Part shown: one piece after another, positions 7,601 through 16,021 of the stretch
How the letters are laid out: every line of letters begins with the position of its first letter
Position numbering within the stretch: the first letter of the stretch is position 1
Assembly: GCA_016872605.1 (NCBI GenBank)
Contig: VGZI01000026.1
Location: 1 to 44,993, forward strand
Direction of reading: 5' to 3'
DNA from: Planctomycetota bacterium
GTDB taxonomy: Bacteria; Planctomycetota; Planctomycetia; Gemmatales; Gemmataceae
DNA length: 44,993 bases
Notes under the pieces: generated by a model
Database searches by the model: none
Seen by the model: only the letters and a program-made list of their open reading frames with translations
What the model was told of the DNA's origin: nothing
Made by a program: the position numbers and the translations under genes

Positions 7601-8451
7601 CGCACGCCCCTCTCCTTCAGGCCGTCCGGCACAACGCCCGCCGACGCCATGTCCACGTGCCGATCGGTTTGCGTGCTTCGGTCGGGTTCATAAATGCGAT
7701 TGACCAGATGTTCGAGACAGTACTGCTGGCAATCGAACACGAGCGACTCTTCCTCACGCTGCAGCGTATGGATCAAGAACATCGACACCAGCGATAGCGC
7801 CAGCGCCACGAGCGTGCAGTCGAAAGCGATGGTCAAGTGCTGCGTGGCAATGCGGAGTTGCTCGCCCCCCTGGCCGGCCAAAGTCATACTGCCCGCGAGA
7901 CCGCGCACCGTGCCGAGAAAGCCGATCGCGGGGATCGCCCAGGCGAGGTAGTGCATCGTCGCCATCGTCGAGATGAGCCGGCCAAGATCGACTTCTGCCT
8001 GCGTCTTAATCGTTTCGCGAACGTCGTGGCTCGATCCGTTCAAGCCGAGTTTGGCCAGGCCGGCGCGAATCATGTTGGCGAGGATGGACGGTCCATACGA
8101 TGTGGTCGATTGATCGACGTGCCGTTGCAGATTGCGCGCGTCTTCCGGAAGGATGCGCGTCCCCTCCTCCGTGGAAAGCAAGTTTAGTGAGAACGCGCCG
8201 CGCTGGGTGAAGATCTCCCAGTACCGACCACCGAAAATCAGCAATCCCCATACGAAGCAGAGGTAGCACCCCACCTGCTCGGGACCCAAGAGTAGCTTGG
8301 CGAAGCGCTGGGGCGTCCAGGTGCTTGGGCCTTCCACGCCGTCCGTGACGAACGCCGTCCAGAACGGATAAACGATCATGCCGACGGCCAGAACGGACGC
8401 GAGGAGCAGAGGCCATTCGCGCGTGGGGCGTTGCGATGGAGTCAATGGCAT
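7597..8451 (-). CDS. MotA/TolQ/ExbB-type proton channel protein
   Basis: This 284-residue protein has four likely membrane helices, at about 14-34, 59-77, 164-184 and 208-229. The last two carry the family signatures: AIGFLGTVRGLAGSM in helix 3 and AFDCTLVALALSLVSMFL in helix 4. In ExbB/TolQ/MotA these helices line the proton path and contact an ExbD/TolR/MotB partner, converting proton-motive force into work on the cell envelope. There is no TonB, no ordinary ExbD and no flagellar gene nearby. The likely partner is the Asp-bearing N-terminal helix of the VWA protein two genes downstream. The start ATG 8451 has AAGGA six bases upstream. It is the first gene of the set and overlaps the next by four bases. 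The family call is firm; the partnership is inferred. Confidence 0.85.
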   Translation of the reverse strand: MPLTPSQRPTREWPLLLASVLAVGMIVYPFWTAFVTDGVEGPSTWTPQRFAKLLLGPEQVGCYLCFVWGLLIFGGRYWEIFTQRGAFSLNLLSTEEGTRILPEDARNLQRHVDQSTTSYGPSILANMIRAGLAKLGLNGSSHDVRETIKTQAEVDLGRLISTMATMHYLAWAIPAIGFLGTVRGLAGSMTLAGQGGEQLRIATQHLTIAFDCTLVALALSLVSMFLIHTLQREEESLVFDCQQYCLEHLVNRIYEPDRSTQTDRHVDMASAGVVPDGLKERGVR

Positions 8452-8630
8452 GGGAGTCCTTCGAGGACGCCTTTTGGGCGTCGCTTCTTGATCCGATCAA
8501 TTTAATGCGCCTGCGTCCGTGAAGGGCTTGCGTACCCGGACCATTATACCAACGTGCTGGGTTCGGATAGCAAGTGAATATTGACGAAATGAAATCAATT
8601 CATGAACGTCTGTGCAAGTGTTTCTCGTAC

Positions 8631-8684
8631 CGTAGGCATCACGCTCCGCGTGATTATTCCGGAACGCAATGCGTGATGCCTACG
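8631..8684. repeat. 14-bp perfect inverted repeat with an alternative inner hairpin
   Basis: CGTAGGCATCACGC (8631-8644) is the exact reverse complement of GCGTGATGCCTACG (8671-8684). A third copy of the inner arm, GCGTGAT at 8648-8654, allows a tighter competing hairpin with a 3-base loop. It starts two bases past the stop of the metallopeptidase gene, so it could end that transcript, but there is no T run. Confidence 0.8.
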
Positions 8685-8686
8685 AT

Positions 8687-9706
8687 TCATGGCCGTGGCT
8701 GCCCCAATCGAATGTCGTCCGGCACATACGCTGGGATGCGTGGCAGCGGCGGCGCCAGCGGAACCGGACTCTCCAGCCGCACGTTCGGCTGCCAGGCGCC
8801 CTGACTCGGCGCCGGCATCGCGCCGCGAATCACCGCGGGCGGATCGAGCGGCTGCACCGGCGGAACCGTCATTCGCACCGTCTTGGATGATGTCTCGACG
8901 AATCCAAGTGTCGGCTGTGCTGCCGCCTGCGCGTTGCCCGGGATGGGCGACGTCGTCGTGTTGGCCGCGAACTGAGCCGGCGGTTGCTTCTTGGTGTCGC
9001 GCAGATGTTGCAGCCAGGCCTGCTCCAACTCCTCCACGTTGTTGTGGCCGTAGTACGACTTCACTGCCGAATCCCAGCCGTAGTACATGCCTGCGCCGAC
9101 GAAGTTCAAGAAGTGCTGCCGATTGCTCCGCTTCACAAGAAAATCGCAGATCGAAAAGCCCTGGGCATACAAGCACATGACTTGCGGCGGATATTCCTTC
9201 AGGCCAAACAGGGTGCGCATCGGAATCTGTTGGCGTTGATTGAGGATGCTGCGGACGACCTTGTCGTGTCGTTCGCGTTCCGCATCGTCTTCGGAGAAAA
9301 CGGAGCCACCTTCATCCGCCCAGCGCGGGACGGCGGACTTGAAATGATGCGCGAAGACCGTGTGCGTGACCTCGTGGGGCAAGACGCTGTGAATGAGCCG
9401 ATCGAGCGGGCCTTGGATCTGCATCTTCTGGCTTGTCACGCCGTAGCTTCCGAAGGTGAACTCGGTGGCGCCACTGGGGCCGTCCATCGACACGGTGACG
9501 CGCAAGGGGCACGGTTGAGGCCAGGCCGGCATCTCGCGGCCGAGCCACAGGGTAGCCTTCTCTTTGCGATAATGCTCCGCCCATTGACCGATCTGCTGGG
9601 CGACTTGTGGATTGGCGGCGATGACGATGAAGTTCGGCGTGCGAAACTCGGCGCCCATCGAAAGGCCGGCGATAAGAACCAACCAGGGCATCACGCGCTT
9701 GTGCAT
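8687..9706 (-). CDS. Putative zinc metallopeptidase (MA-like gluzincin), secreted
   Basis: This 339-residue protein has a short signal-like start (MHKRVMPWLVLIAGLSMGAE) and a zinc peptidase core. HEVTH at residues 111-115 gives the two zinc histidines and the catalytic glutamate. WADEGGSVF, with Glu132, supplies the likely third ligand, the spacing seen in peptidase MA-type gluzincins. A proline-rich tail without recognisable structure follows from about residue 235. I chose ATG 9706, which has GGGAGG nine bases upstream; an ATG at 9724 lacks a ribosome site and adds a basic hexapeptide. It probably acts outside the cytoplasm; the substrate is unknown. The ExbB-like gene starts 235 bp downstream on the same strand, separated by an inverted repeat, so co-transcription is doubtful. 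Confidence 0.75.
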   Translation of the reverse strand: MHKRVMPWLVLIAGLSMGAEFRTPNFIVIAANPQVAQQIGQWAEHYRKEKATLWLGREMPAWPQPCPLRVTVSMDGPSGATEFTFGSYGVTSQKMQIQGPLDRLIHSVLPHEVTHTVFAHHFKSAVPRWADEGGSVFSEDDAERERHDKVVRSILNQRQQIPMRTLFGLKEYPPQVMCLYAQGFSICDFLVKRSNRQHFLNFVGAGMYYGWDSAVKSYYGHNNVEELEQAWLQHLRDTKKQPPAQFAANTTTSPIPGNAQAAAQPTLGFVETSSKTVRMTVPPVQPLDPPAVIRGAMPAPSQGAWQPNVRLESPVPLAPPLPRIPAYVPDDIRLGQPRP

Positions 9707-9959
9707 GTTCCGCAACCTCCCCATCTCGTTGAGCCGGCGTTCGCCGAATGCCGCTTGGAACCGTATTGCTCAACTCTAAAAGCAAAACATGAGCCAAGCT
9801 AACGGAGGGCATGCATTTTTCCGCGAATCCAGGCCCGAAGGTAAGACATGCACAAGACTTGCGGAACACACCGAACGCGCGGACCCGCTACGACCGCTGT
9901 GCGCCGAAATTGTAAACTTTTCCTGTCGTCTGGACGCGTTGGCGAATTCATTGCAACCG

Positions 9960-10073
9960 CTTTGGACTGCGATGGCTCGACGCCGTTTTTTTTCTTTCTT
10001 GGCGCGGATAGCTTGCATGGAAGATCGTTCCAAAGAGAGTAAGAAAGCGGTGTCGAGCCACCGCAACCCAAAG
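9960..10073. repeat. 114-bp imperfect palindrome, MITE-like
   Basis: Outer arms 9960-9985 and 10048-10073 match at 22 of 26 positions as reverse complements. Both contain the core GGCTCGAC/GTCGAGCC. The centre (CTTGCATGGAAG) is itself nearly palindromic. The left arm runs into a T-rich stretch. The rest of the 459 bp gap (9707-10165) holds no gene I can support. Confidence 0.72.
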
Positions 10074-10165
10074 ACGTGAATTCTCTTGCAGTCTGCGTGA
10101 AAATCGGCGAAGATCACAACACGCACAAACGATGCAAGTTGCGCATGTGGGCCAGTTCACGAACT

Positions 10166-11587
10166 ATGAGCACCCAAACAGCCTCGCCTCCGGCAGACGC
10201 GAGTCCACCGACCTCGCGCCGGCCCTGGTACTATCTGGGCGCATTCGTCGCGCTCTTGGTCGCGACGCCGATTGCGTACTATCTCGTTTCCGCGTGGCTG
10301 AGCGAGCGTGAGCTGCGGAACCTGGAGGCCGACATCGACGCGAGCGATCCGGGTTGGCGCTGGCACGACATTGTCGCCAGCGTCACGTTGCCGCCGGATG
10401 AAAAGAACTCCGCGGTGCAGATCGTCAAGGTTCGCACGCTGCTCAAGAGGAAAGCGCTTGCCCCGGGCGGACCGTGGGCGGCAGGCGGCAAAGATCCGTT
10501 CGAAAAGCCGAACGTGCGTTTGAGCGACGAATGGTCCGCCCCACTCCTGGCCGCCTTCGAGGACTTTCCCGAGGAAACGATCCGTGAAGCCCGCAAGCTC
10601 AAGGACATGCCCTTCGGCCGCTATGGCGTTGAGAACAACGAAACTCCATTCCTGATCCGTTTGGACCACGTGCAGGACGTGCGCATCGTGCTCGCGTTGC
10701 TGCAGCATGACGTGGCGCGGCGGGCTTTTGAGCGCGATTTCGACGGCGCCGCCGAATCGTGCCTTGCCCTGGTGAACACCTCCCATTCGCTCAAGGATCA
10801 ACCATTCCTGATCGCGTTCTTGGTGCGAATCGCCGGCGAGGCGATAACCCGCTACAGCGTCGAGCACACCCTGGCCCAAGGCGTCGTCTCGGAAGCGATG
10901 TTGACAAAACTCCAGGAATCCCTCGAACGCGCCGCTGCCGAGGACGGACTGCACTACGCCATGCGCGGCGAGCGGGCCAGCGGCCACCAGATGTACTTCA
11001 ACCTCCGCGACGGCAAGATGACGCTCTCGCAAATGTCCGGCATGACCGGCATCAAACTCGGCATCCCCGAACGCCTCCTCGATATGTTCCCCGGACTTAT
11101 CTTGAGCGGCTATCCCGAATACTTGCGATTCATGAACGACCAGGTTCATGCCTCCACGCTGAAGGACGCCGACCGCCTTCGCGCCTTCCAAAAGCTCGAT
11201 GAAAAATCCAGGCAGTCGCGCGCCTATCTTACGCGACTCATCCTCCCAGCGACGGCGAAAGTGGGCCAGGCATCCGCTCGCGGCCAGGCGAAACTGCGTT
11301 GCGCCATCGTCGCCATCGCAGCCGAACGCTACCGACTGCAACACAAAGCCTGGCCCAAACGCATCGAAGACCTGGTCGACGCCAAACTCTTGAGTACGGT
11401 CCCGATCGATCCCTACGCCGGCAAGCCATTGCGTATGAAACGTACCCCGACCGGCATGATCATCTATTCGGTCGGATTCGACGAAACCGACAACGGCGGC
11501 AGCATCGATCGCAGCAATCCGATGGCCCCCGGCGCCGACCTCGGTTTCGAACTCTGGGACCCGAAACACCGAGCCATCGCCCCATAA
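10166..11587 (+). CDS. Membrane-anchored hypothetical protein with pseudopilin-like C-terminus
   Basis: This 473-residue protein has a short proline-rich cytoplasmic start, one membrane helix (YYLGAFVALLVATPIAYYLV, about 20-40) and a large, mostly helical extracytoplasmic region. The last 110 residues (RYRLQHKAWPKRIEDLV, VPIDPYAGKPLRM and YSVGFDETDNGG) resemble the C-terminal part of type II secretion pseudopilin GspG-like domains that recur in planctomycete proteins. There is no prepilin cleavage site. ATG 10166 was preferred to in-frame upstream starts because those add a cysteine- and lysine-rich leader without family character. The next gene (SUFU domain) starts 73 bp downstream and may be co-transcribed. 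I do not recognise a specific function. Confidence 0.72.
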   Translation: MSTQTASPPADASPPTSRRPWYYLGAFVALLVATPIAYYLVSAWLSERELRNLEADIDASDPGWRWHDIVASVTLPPDEKNSAVQIVKVRTLLKRKALAPGGPWAAGGKDPFEKPNVRLSDEWSAPLLAAFEDFPEETIREARKLKDMPFGRYGVENNETPFLIRLDHVQDVRIVLALLQHDVARRAFERDFDGAAESCLALVNTSHSLKDQPFLIAFLVRIAGEAITRYSVEHTLAQGVVSEAMLTKLQESLERAAAEDGLHYAMRGERASGHQMYFNLRDGKMTLSQMSGMTGIKLGIPERLLDMFPGLILSGYPEYLRFMNDQVHASTLKDADRLRAFQKLDEKSRQSRAYLTRLILPATAKVGQASARGQAKLRCAIVAIAAERYRLQHKAWPKRIEDLVDAKLLSTVPIDPYAGKPLRMKRTPTGMIIYSVGFDETDNGGSIDRSNPMAPGADLGFELWDPKHRAIAP

Positions 11588-11660
11588 TCGTGTGCTGCAG
11601 ACACGCGTCGCCGCGCTCGCGCGGCGGTTTCGGGCGAACGCGCCCGGCGGAGGACACGCC

Positions 11661-12326
11661 ATGCCTTCCTTCTGGACCGAAACCTATCGCGAGCACTTTC
11701 AGAACTACTTCGGCAAGCCGTTCGACGTGCAAGTGTTTCACTCTGCCGACGGCGATTCGCTCAAGCTCGCGACACATGACTGGGCACGTCAAGGATTCCA
11801 CGTCTTCGCCTCCATGGGCCTGGCCGACCGCCTCGCCCGCGCCGGCGACGCCGCGTTCGGCGAAGTCATACTGTTCAGCGATGAGCCCGACCCGGAGGCG
11901 GCGAAGATCTTCGTCAACGCCCTGTTTTTCCTCTTGCTGCACGACATCCCGCTCGACTCGCGCTTTGCGATCGCCTTTGGGTCGCTTCACCACGCTTTCG
12001 CGCAGCGCTATGGCAAGTCCGCGCTTTATTTCACGCGTCCTGTCTACGAAAATCCCGCCTTCGAAGAGGTCGTCGGAGATGAAGGAGTGGGTCGCGTGTT
12101 TCAGGCGTTCTTCATTACGCCGGAGGAAGACGCGTTTCTTGATGCGAAAGGGGCCGACGCGTTCGAGCGGGAATTCCGCACGCAGTTCGCCGAAACGCTT
12201 TCCGAGGATGAACGGATCGAATTGGCCATCGACATGGAACGTTCGCACGAAATGCAGGCGCGCGTGGAAGAGCTACAGCACCAACTTAGCCGAAGCCTAA
12301 GTCTTCATCGCCGGTCGTGCGTGTGA
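11661..12326 (+). CDS. Suppressor-of-fused (SUFU) domain protein
   Basis: This 221-residue protein is a single SUFU-type domain. It has the aromatic start PSFWTETYREHFQNYFGKPF, then FHVFASMGLADRL, GEVILFSDEP, and later LHHAFAQRYGKSALYFTRP and FQAFFITPEEDAFL. In animals SUFU binds Gli factors. Bacterial members are common but mostly uncharacterised, and several occur as immunity proteins in polymorphic toxin systems. I see no toxin gene next to it. ATG 11661 has GGAGG eight bases upstream; an earlier TTG at 11592 would only add a basic leader. It is probably cytoplasmic. The domain assignment is fairly sure; the role is unknown. Confidence 0.75.
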   Translation: MPSFWTETYREHFQNYFGKPFDVQVFHSADGDSLKLATHDWARQGFHVFASMGLADRLARAGDAAFGEVILFSDEPDPEAAKIFVNALFFLLLHDIPLDSRFAIAFGSLHHAFAQRYGKSALYFTRPVYENPAFEEVVGDEGVGRVFQAFFITPEEDAFLDAKGADAFEREFRTQFAETLSEDERIELAIDMERSHEMQARVEELQHQLSRSLSLHRRSCV

Positions 12327-12355
12327 TTGCGCCCAGTGCGCTGGCTCCATGGATG

Positions 12356-12405
12356 TAGGGTGCGTGTAACGAACCGCTCCGCTCTCCGGTGCGTTTCACG
12401 CACCC
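12356..12405. repeat. Inverted repeat GGGTGCGTG...CACGCACCC
   Basis: GGGTGCGTG (12358-12366) pairs perfectly with CACGCACCC (12397-12405). The right arm shares CGTTTCACGCACCC with the repeat at 6050-6101. It sits between the convergent SUFU and GlmU-like genes, where it could serve as a two-way terminator. Confidence 0.72.
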
Positions 12406-12439
12406 GACGTTGATCCATCAATGGACCGTAGACTGTGCG

Positions 12440-13714
12440 CTAGGCACTCCTGCGAAGCGCTCGCTGCTCGGTTTCGCGGATGGTGCGAAACCGATCCTGA
12501 GCGGTTTGCTCGGCAAGCCATGCGAATAGAGCCTTGTGGGCATCAGTCAGCGCGACGCCGCGACGTCGCATGACGATCTCCGCTGTCGACAACGCCTGCT
12601 GCAGCGCCGACGTGTCGCGCAGGCTGCCGTTCCACCATGTTGTGAACGAGGGCAGGTATTTCGGCGCGTAACCACCTGAAGGTAGGACGTTGCAGAAAGC
12701 GCCGATGCTAGTTCCGGTGTTGAGCAGTGTGCCCAGGCCGGTCTTGGTGTGATCGCCGACGAAACAGCCGACCTTGGTCATGCCGGTGGCGATCGACAAG
12801 CCGCGCACGGTCATGGTCACTTCGCCGTAATCGTTGCGCAGGTCGCTATTGTGCGTGCCCGCGGCGAGGTTGACCCACTCGCCAATGTAGGCGTGTCCGA
12901 GAAAGCCCTCGTGATACTTGTTGCTGTAGCCGTGCATGATGCTCGCTTCGACTTCGCCGCCGACGCGGCAATGCGGTCCAAGCGTCGTGCCGGCGCGAAT
13001 CTTGGCGCCGAGCACGTGCGTATGCGGCCCGATGTAGCATGGGCCTTCCAGTCGCGAAAATGCCGAGATGATCGCTCCTTCGTCGATGACGACGGGCCCG
13101 CGCGTAGCGTCGGCAACGACCATCGGCTCGATCCGCGCCGAGGCCGCAAGCCACAAATTCCCTTGCGGCCCGATCAGTCCGAATGACGCAAGCTCCGCGC
13201 GTTCGCTTGCGATGGGCAGCCAACCGAAATCGCGGCGGATCTCCTCGGCATTGCAATCGACCAAGTCCCACGGATGCTCGATCCAATCTCCGCCGGCATC
13301 GCACTTCGGCATGGTGTGCCGCCAGACTTCCAACAATATCGGCAACTGATCGAGCTCCGATGACGTCGCCATTCGGTTCGGGACAACGACGTACGCCACG
13401 GCGCCATTCGCTATGCCGACGCACGACTCGTTCGTCTTCGCCCAGGCATCGTTGGGCGGCAGCCAGCGGCTATTCACGAATATGATGTCCCCCTCGGTGA
13501 GCCAGTCGTCGTCGTTTATCGCTGCTGACGGATGTGCCTGTCTGCACACCGGCTCCATAGCGGGCCGAACGAGGGCGCCCCATTCGTCGGCGTCAAAATA
13601 GCGAAGTTGCTTGTGGCCCAGTGTGTCGATCCCGCAGCGCAGATCGAACACGGCGCGCGTCAACGACAGTGGTTCCAGTTGTTGAAAGCCATCCTCATAC
13701 AAGCACACTCGCAT
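12440..13714 (-). CDS. GlmU-like sugar-phosphate nucleotidyltransferase/acyltransferase
   Basis: This 424-residue protein has an N-terminal region beginning MRVCLYEDGFQQLEPLSLTR and AVFDLRCGIDTLG, the pattern of the alternative GlmU-like family best known from Bacteroidetes. A left-handed beta-helix with hexapeptide repeats follows at about 190-370 (GPVVIDEGAIISAFSRLEG, CYIGPHTHVLGAKIRAGTTL and GHAYIGEWVNLAAGTHNSDL). Such proteins are expected to carry uridylyltransferase and acetyltransferase steps towards UDP-N-acetylglucosamine or a related sugar. The classical GlmU pyrophosphorylase loop is not obvious, so the substrate is open. ATG 13714 has AAGGAG seven bases upstream. Tracts such as HGYSNKYHEGFLGHAYIGEW include the histidines expected in the acyltransferase active site. 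Confidence 0.78.
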   Translation of the reverse strand: MRVCLYEDGFQQLEPLSLTRAVFDLRCGIDTLGHKQLRYFDADEWGALVRPAMEPVCRQAHPSAAINDDDWLTEGDIIFVNSRWLPPNDAWAKTNESCVGIANGAVAYVVVPNRMATSSELDQLPILLEVWRHTMPKCDAGGDWIEHPWDLVDCNAEEIRRDFGWLPIASERAELASFGLIGPQGNLWLAASARIEPMVVADATRGPVVIDEGAIISAFSRLEGPCYIGPHTHVLGAKIRAGTTLGPHCRVGGEVEASIMHGYSNKYHEGFLGHAYIGEWVNLAAGTHNSDLRNDYGEVTMTVRGLSIATGMTKVGCFVGDHTKTGLGTLLNTGTSIGAFCNVLPSGGYAPKYLPSFTTWWNGSLRDTSALQQALSTAEIVMRRRGVALTDAHKALFAWLAEQTAQDRFRTIRETEQRALRRSA

Positions 13715-13763
13715 GGAAGACTCCTTTCTATCCGTCGGCCGGACGCGCAAGCGACTGACATCC

Positions 13764-13833
13764 GTGGGGCACGTTTTCAACGTGCCGCTGCAATCGCGTT
13801 TCCATCGAATGGCACGTTGAAAACGTGCCCCAC
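13764..13833. repeat. 23-bp perfect inverted repeat (GGGGCACGTTTTCAACGTGC family)
   Basis: The 23 bases at 13764-13786 are exactly complementary to 13811-13833, with a 24-base spacer. Each arm is itself a short palindrome (GGCACGTT and AACGTGCC), so several fold-back structures are possible. The remainder of the 445 bp gap 13715-14159 shows no gene I can support. The element lies upstream of the GlmU-like gene and presumably next to its promoter. Confidence 0.85.
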
Positions 13834-14159
13834 AGGCCTTTCGAGTTAGCCTTTTCGTCTCCGTAGATCGTGCGTCCGGCTAACAAGCGCCTTGGATAAT
13901 AGCGTGCGGCATGGAATGAACTATGCCAGTTTTTGTCGCGTCTGAGGGTGCCGGCAATTTGGGTAGTGCAGAAAAAACCGGCAATGACCCCGCGGACGAC
14001 TCCGGCAATGCGATGAAAGCGATTCGCATCGCGTATGACGGAACTAGCGGATTCGCTGGGGCCGACGAAACGAATTGAACGTGTTATGCCGGGATTCGCC
14101 GCCGGCATTCTCCGAAATCGGGCATAATTTCATAAAGTTGCTTCTTCGCAGGTGTCGTC

Positions 14160-14363
14160 GTGACCAATGACGCGAAACTGGGGCTGGTGCTCGGCGTGGC
14201 CATCGTGTTGGTGACGGGATTGGTGTTTTTCCGCACCGAGCCCGCCGACGCCAAAACCGCGTCCAATCCCGCCGCTGCGGAGAAATGTGCCGCCAAGCAA
14301 GGGCTGCCCGCCGACCCGCCGTCAGTGCCGGAACCGCCGTCCGAGCCACGGCCGGCGTCGTGA
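14160..14363 (+). CDS. Small single-pass membrane protein
   Basis: This 67-residue open frame starts at GTG 14160 and reads MTNDAKLGLVLGVAIVLVTG, then LVFFRTEPADAK and a proline-rich tail. One membrane helix spans about residues 7-24. The start resembles the N-terminus of longer planctomycete proteins that continue into a LysM domain; here the frame stops after a short proline-rich tail, so it may be a truncated or minimal member. The ribosome site is weak (GCAGG). It lies 116 bp before the beta-lactamase-type gene on the same strand. The function is unknown and coding is likely but not certain. Confidence 0.5.
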   Translation: MTNDAKLGLVLGVAIVLVTGLVFFRTEPADAKTASNPAAAEKCAAKQGLPADPPSVPEPPSEPRPAS

Positions 14364-14479
14364 CGTCCCCCTGGAACGCCAAGCCGTCAGCGGCAATCCA
14401 ATCCGAATCTTGTTGACACTCCTCTCGCAACGCGTAGCATGCGCCTTCAGATCAACTCTTTTTGTCCGGAGATTCCGCT

Positions 14480-15973
14480 GTGCGACGCCTCCTGCTTCCG
14501 CTTGTTGTGTTGTTGCTCATTCCGTTCTGCGTGCGAGGCCAGGCGGTCGACGACAATAAGCTTAACGCGATCGTTGCCGACGCGATCAAGGTCTTCGATG
14601 TGCCGGGGGCGGCGGTTGTCGTGGTGCACGACGACAAGATCGTCTACCTGAAGGGGGCTGGAGTCCGCGAACTCGGGAAGGACGACGCGGTGACAGCCGA
14701 CACGATCTTCCAAATTGCCTCATGCACCAAGGCATTCTTGGCCATGTTGATTGCCATCCTCGTCGGCGATGGCGTCATGGACTGGGATGATCCTGTGCAC
14801 AAACACGTCCCCTATTTCCGCCTGGCCGATCCGCTGGCCGACCAGAACGTAACCATCCGTGATCTTCTATGTCATCGCACCGGGCTTAGCCGGCACGATC
14901 TGTTGTGGTACAAATCGCCGCTGGAGCCGGAGGACGTGCTGCGCCAGATCGGCAAAGTAAAGCTTACGACGTCGTTTCGCTCGAACTGGGAATACGCCAA
15001 CATTCCGTTCATCACCGCGGGGACGGCGGCGGCGAGCGCCGACAAACGAACTCTGGCCGAGAGCTTCAAACGCCGAATCTTTCAGCCGCTCGGCATGAAG
15101 ACGGCCAGCGCGTCGGCGGCGGACTTTTTGAAGGCCGACAATCGCGCCGTTGGTTATCGCCGCGAAGGTCCGGGAAAGCTCGAGCGCATGACGTCGCTGA
15201 TCTATGACTCGCGCGGCGCCGGCGACATCAGCGCATCGGTCCGCGACCTGGGCCAGTGGCTGCGCTTTCAACTTGCGGACGGCGTGCACAATGGCAAGCG
15301 CCTCGTCCCCGTCAAGCCGTTCCGCGAGACGCATGCCGCGCAAATGGTCGTCAAGATGACCGACGCCACGCGCGCCAACTATCCCGACGTGAGCCAGGTC
15401 AGCTACGCCCTCGGTTGGTTTGCTTACGATTACCGCGGACATGCCATGTTGTCCCACGGCGGATCGCTGCCTGGCCTTCGTGCCCAAACCGTGATCGTGC
15501 CGAAATCCAAGCTCGGCGTGGTCGTCCTCGGCAATCGCAACCCCAGCTACATGACCGAAGCCGTCGCCAAGACGATCATGGATCGCTTTCTCAATCTGCC
15601 CAACAAGGATTGGAACGGGTATTACCTTGGCCTCGAAAAAAAACTGCGAGCCGAGAAGGCCAAGAAAGAGGCGTCGATCGCCAGCAAGCGCGTCCGCAAC
15701 ACGAAGCCGTCGCGCGAACTTAGTTCGTTCGCGGGAGTCTATCAGCATCCGGGCTACGGCAAAGCCGTCATTGCCGCGGACGACGACGGTCTATTGATTC
15801 GCTGGAGCAGCTTCAACGTCCGACTGGAACACTGGCATCACGACACGTTCCGCAACGTCGCGCCGGGCGAGTACGTGCTCGAAGGCGAGTTCCTCGTGTT
15901 CAACTTCGAAGCCGACGGCAGCATCCGCGGCTTCCGCTGGCTCGGCCAAGATTTCGCGCGAGCCAAAAAATAG
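14480..15973 (+). CDS. Class C beta-lactamase-type serine hydrolase, exported
   Basis: This 497-residue protein has a signal peptide (MRRLLLPLVVLLLIPFCVRG) and all three motifs of the penicillin-binding/AmpC fold: SCTK with the nucleophile near Ser81, YAN with Tyr near 172, and HGG in the later third. The C-terminal 100 residues (FAGVYQHPGYGKAVI and FNFEADGSIRGFRW) match the DUF3471-like lipocalin-type tail found in many such hydrolases. These proteins are often esterases or D-amino-acid peptidases rather than antibiotic-degrading enzymes; substrate preference cannot be read from sequence. I chose GTG 14480, with CGGAG eight bases upstream, over a TTG at 14462 that would extend the signal peptide. 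The beta-propeller gene begins 48 bp downstream. Confidence 0.86.
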   Translation: MRRLLLPLVVLLLIPFCVRGQAVDDNKLNAIVADAIKVFDVPGAAVVVVHDDKIVYLKGAGVRELGKDDAVTADTIFQIASCTKAFLAMLIAILVGDGVMDWDDPVHKHVPYFRLADPLADQNVTIRDLLCHRTGLSRHDLLWYKSPLEPEDVLRQIGKVKLTTSFRSNWEYANIPFITAGTAAASADKRTLAESFKRRIFQPLGMKTASASAADFLKADNRAVGYRREGPGKLERMTSLIYDSRGAGDISASVRDLGQWLRFQLADGVHNGKRLVPVKPFRETHAAQMVVKMTDATRANYPDVSQVSYALGWFAYDYRGHAMLSHGGSLPGLRAQTVIVPKSKLGVVVLGNRNPSYMTEAVAKTIMDRFLNLPNKDWNGYYLGLEKKLRAEKAKKEASIASKRVRNTKPSRELSSFAGVYQHPGYGKAVIAADDDGLLIRWSSFNVRLEHWHHDTFRNVAPGEYVLEGEFLVFNFEADGSIRGFRWLGQDFARAKK

Positions 15974-16021
15974 CCTGGCGCGAACGAAGCGGCGCTTGTG
16001 TCGCCGTTGCGGAGCATTGAC

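Noticed and set aside
2373..8451. Zorya-type phage defence system
   Set aside because: The MotA/ExbB-type gene suggested it, but there is no MotB/OmpA-type ZorB, no ZorC and no SNF2 helicase ZorD. The partner carries a VWA domain.
9776..10160. Several short open frames on both strands
   Set aside because: They read similar peptides on opposite strands because the region is an imperfect palindrome.
10157..11662. 501-residue minus-strand open frame
   Set aside because: It is antisense to the membrane protein at 10166-11587, which has a helix and a pseudopilin-like end.
13728..14108. 126-residue minus-strand open frame
   Set aside because: It runs through the 23-bp inverted repeat and has no family features.
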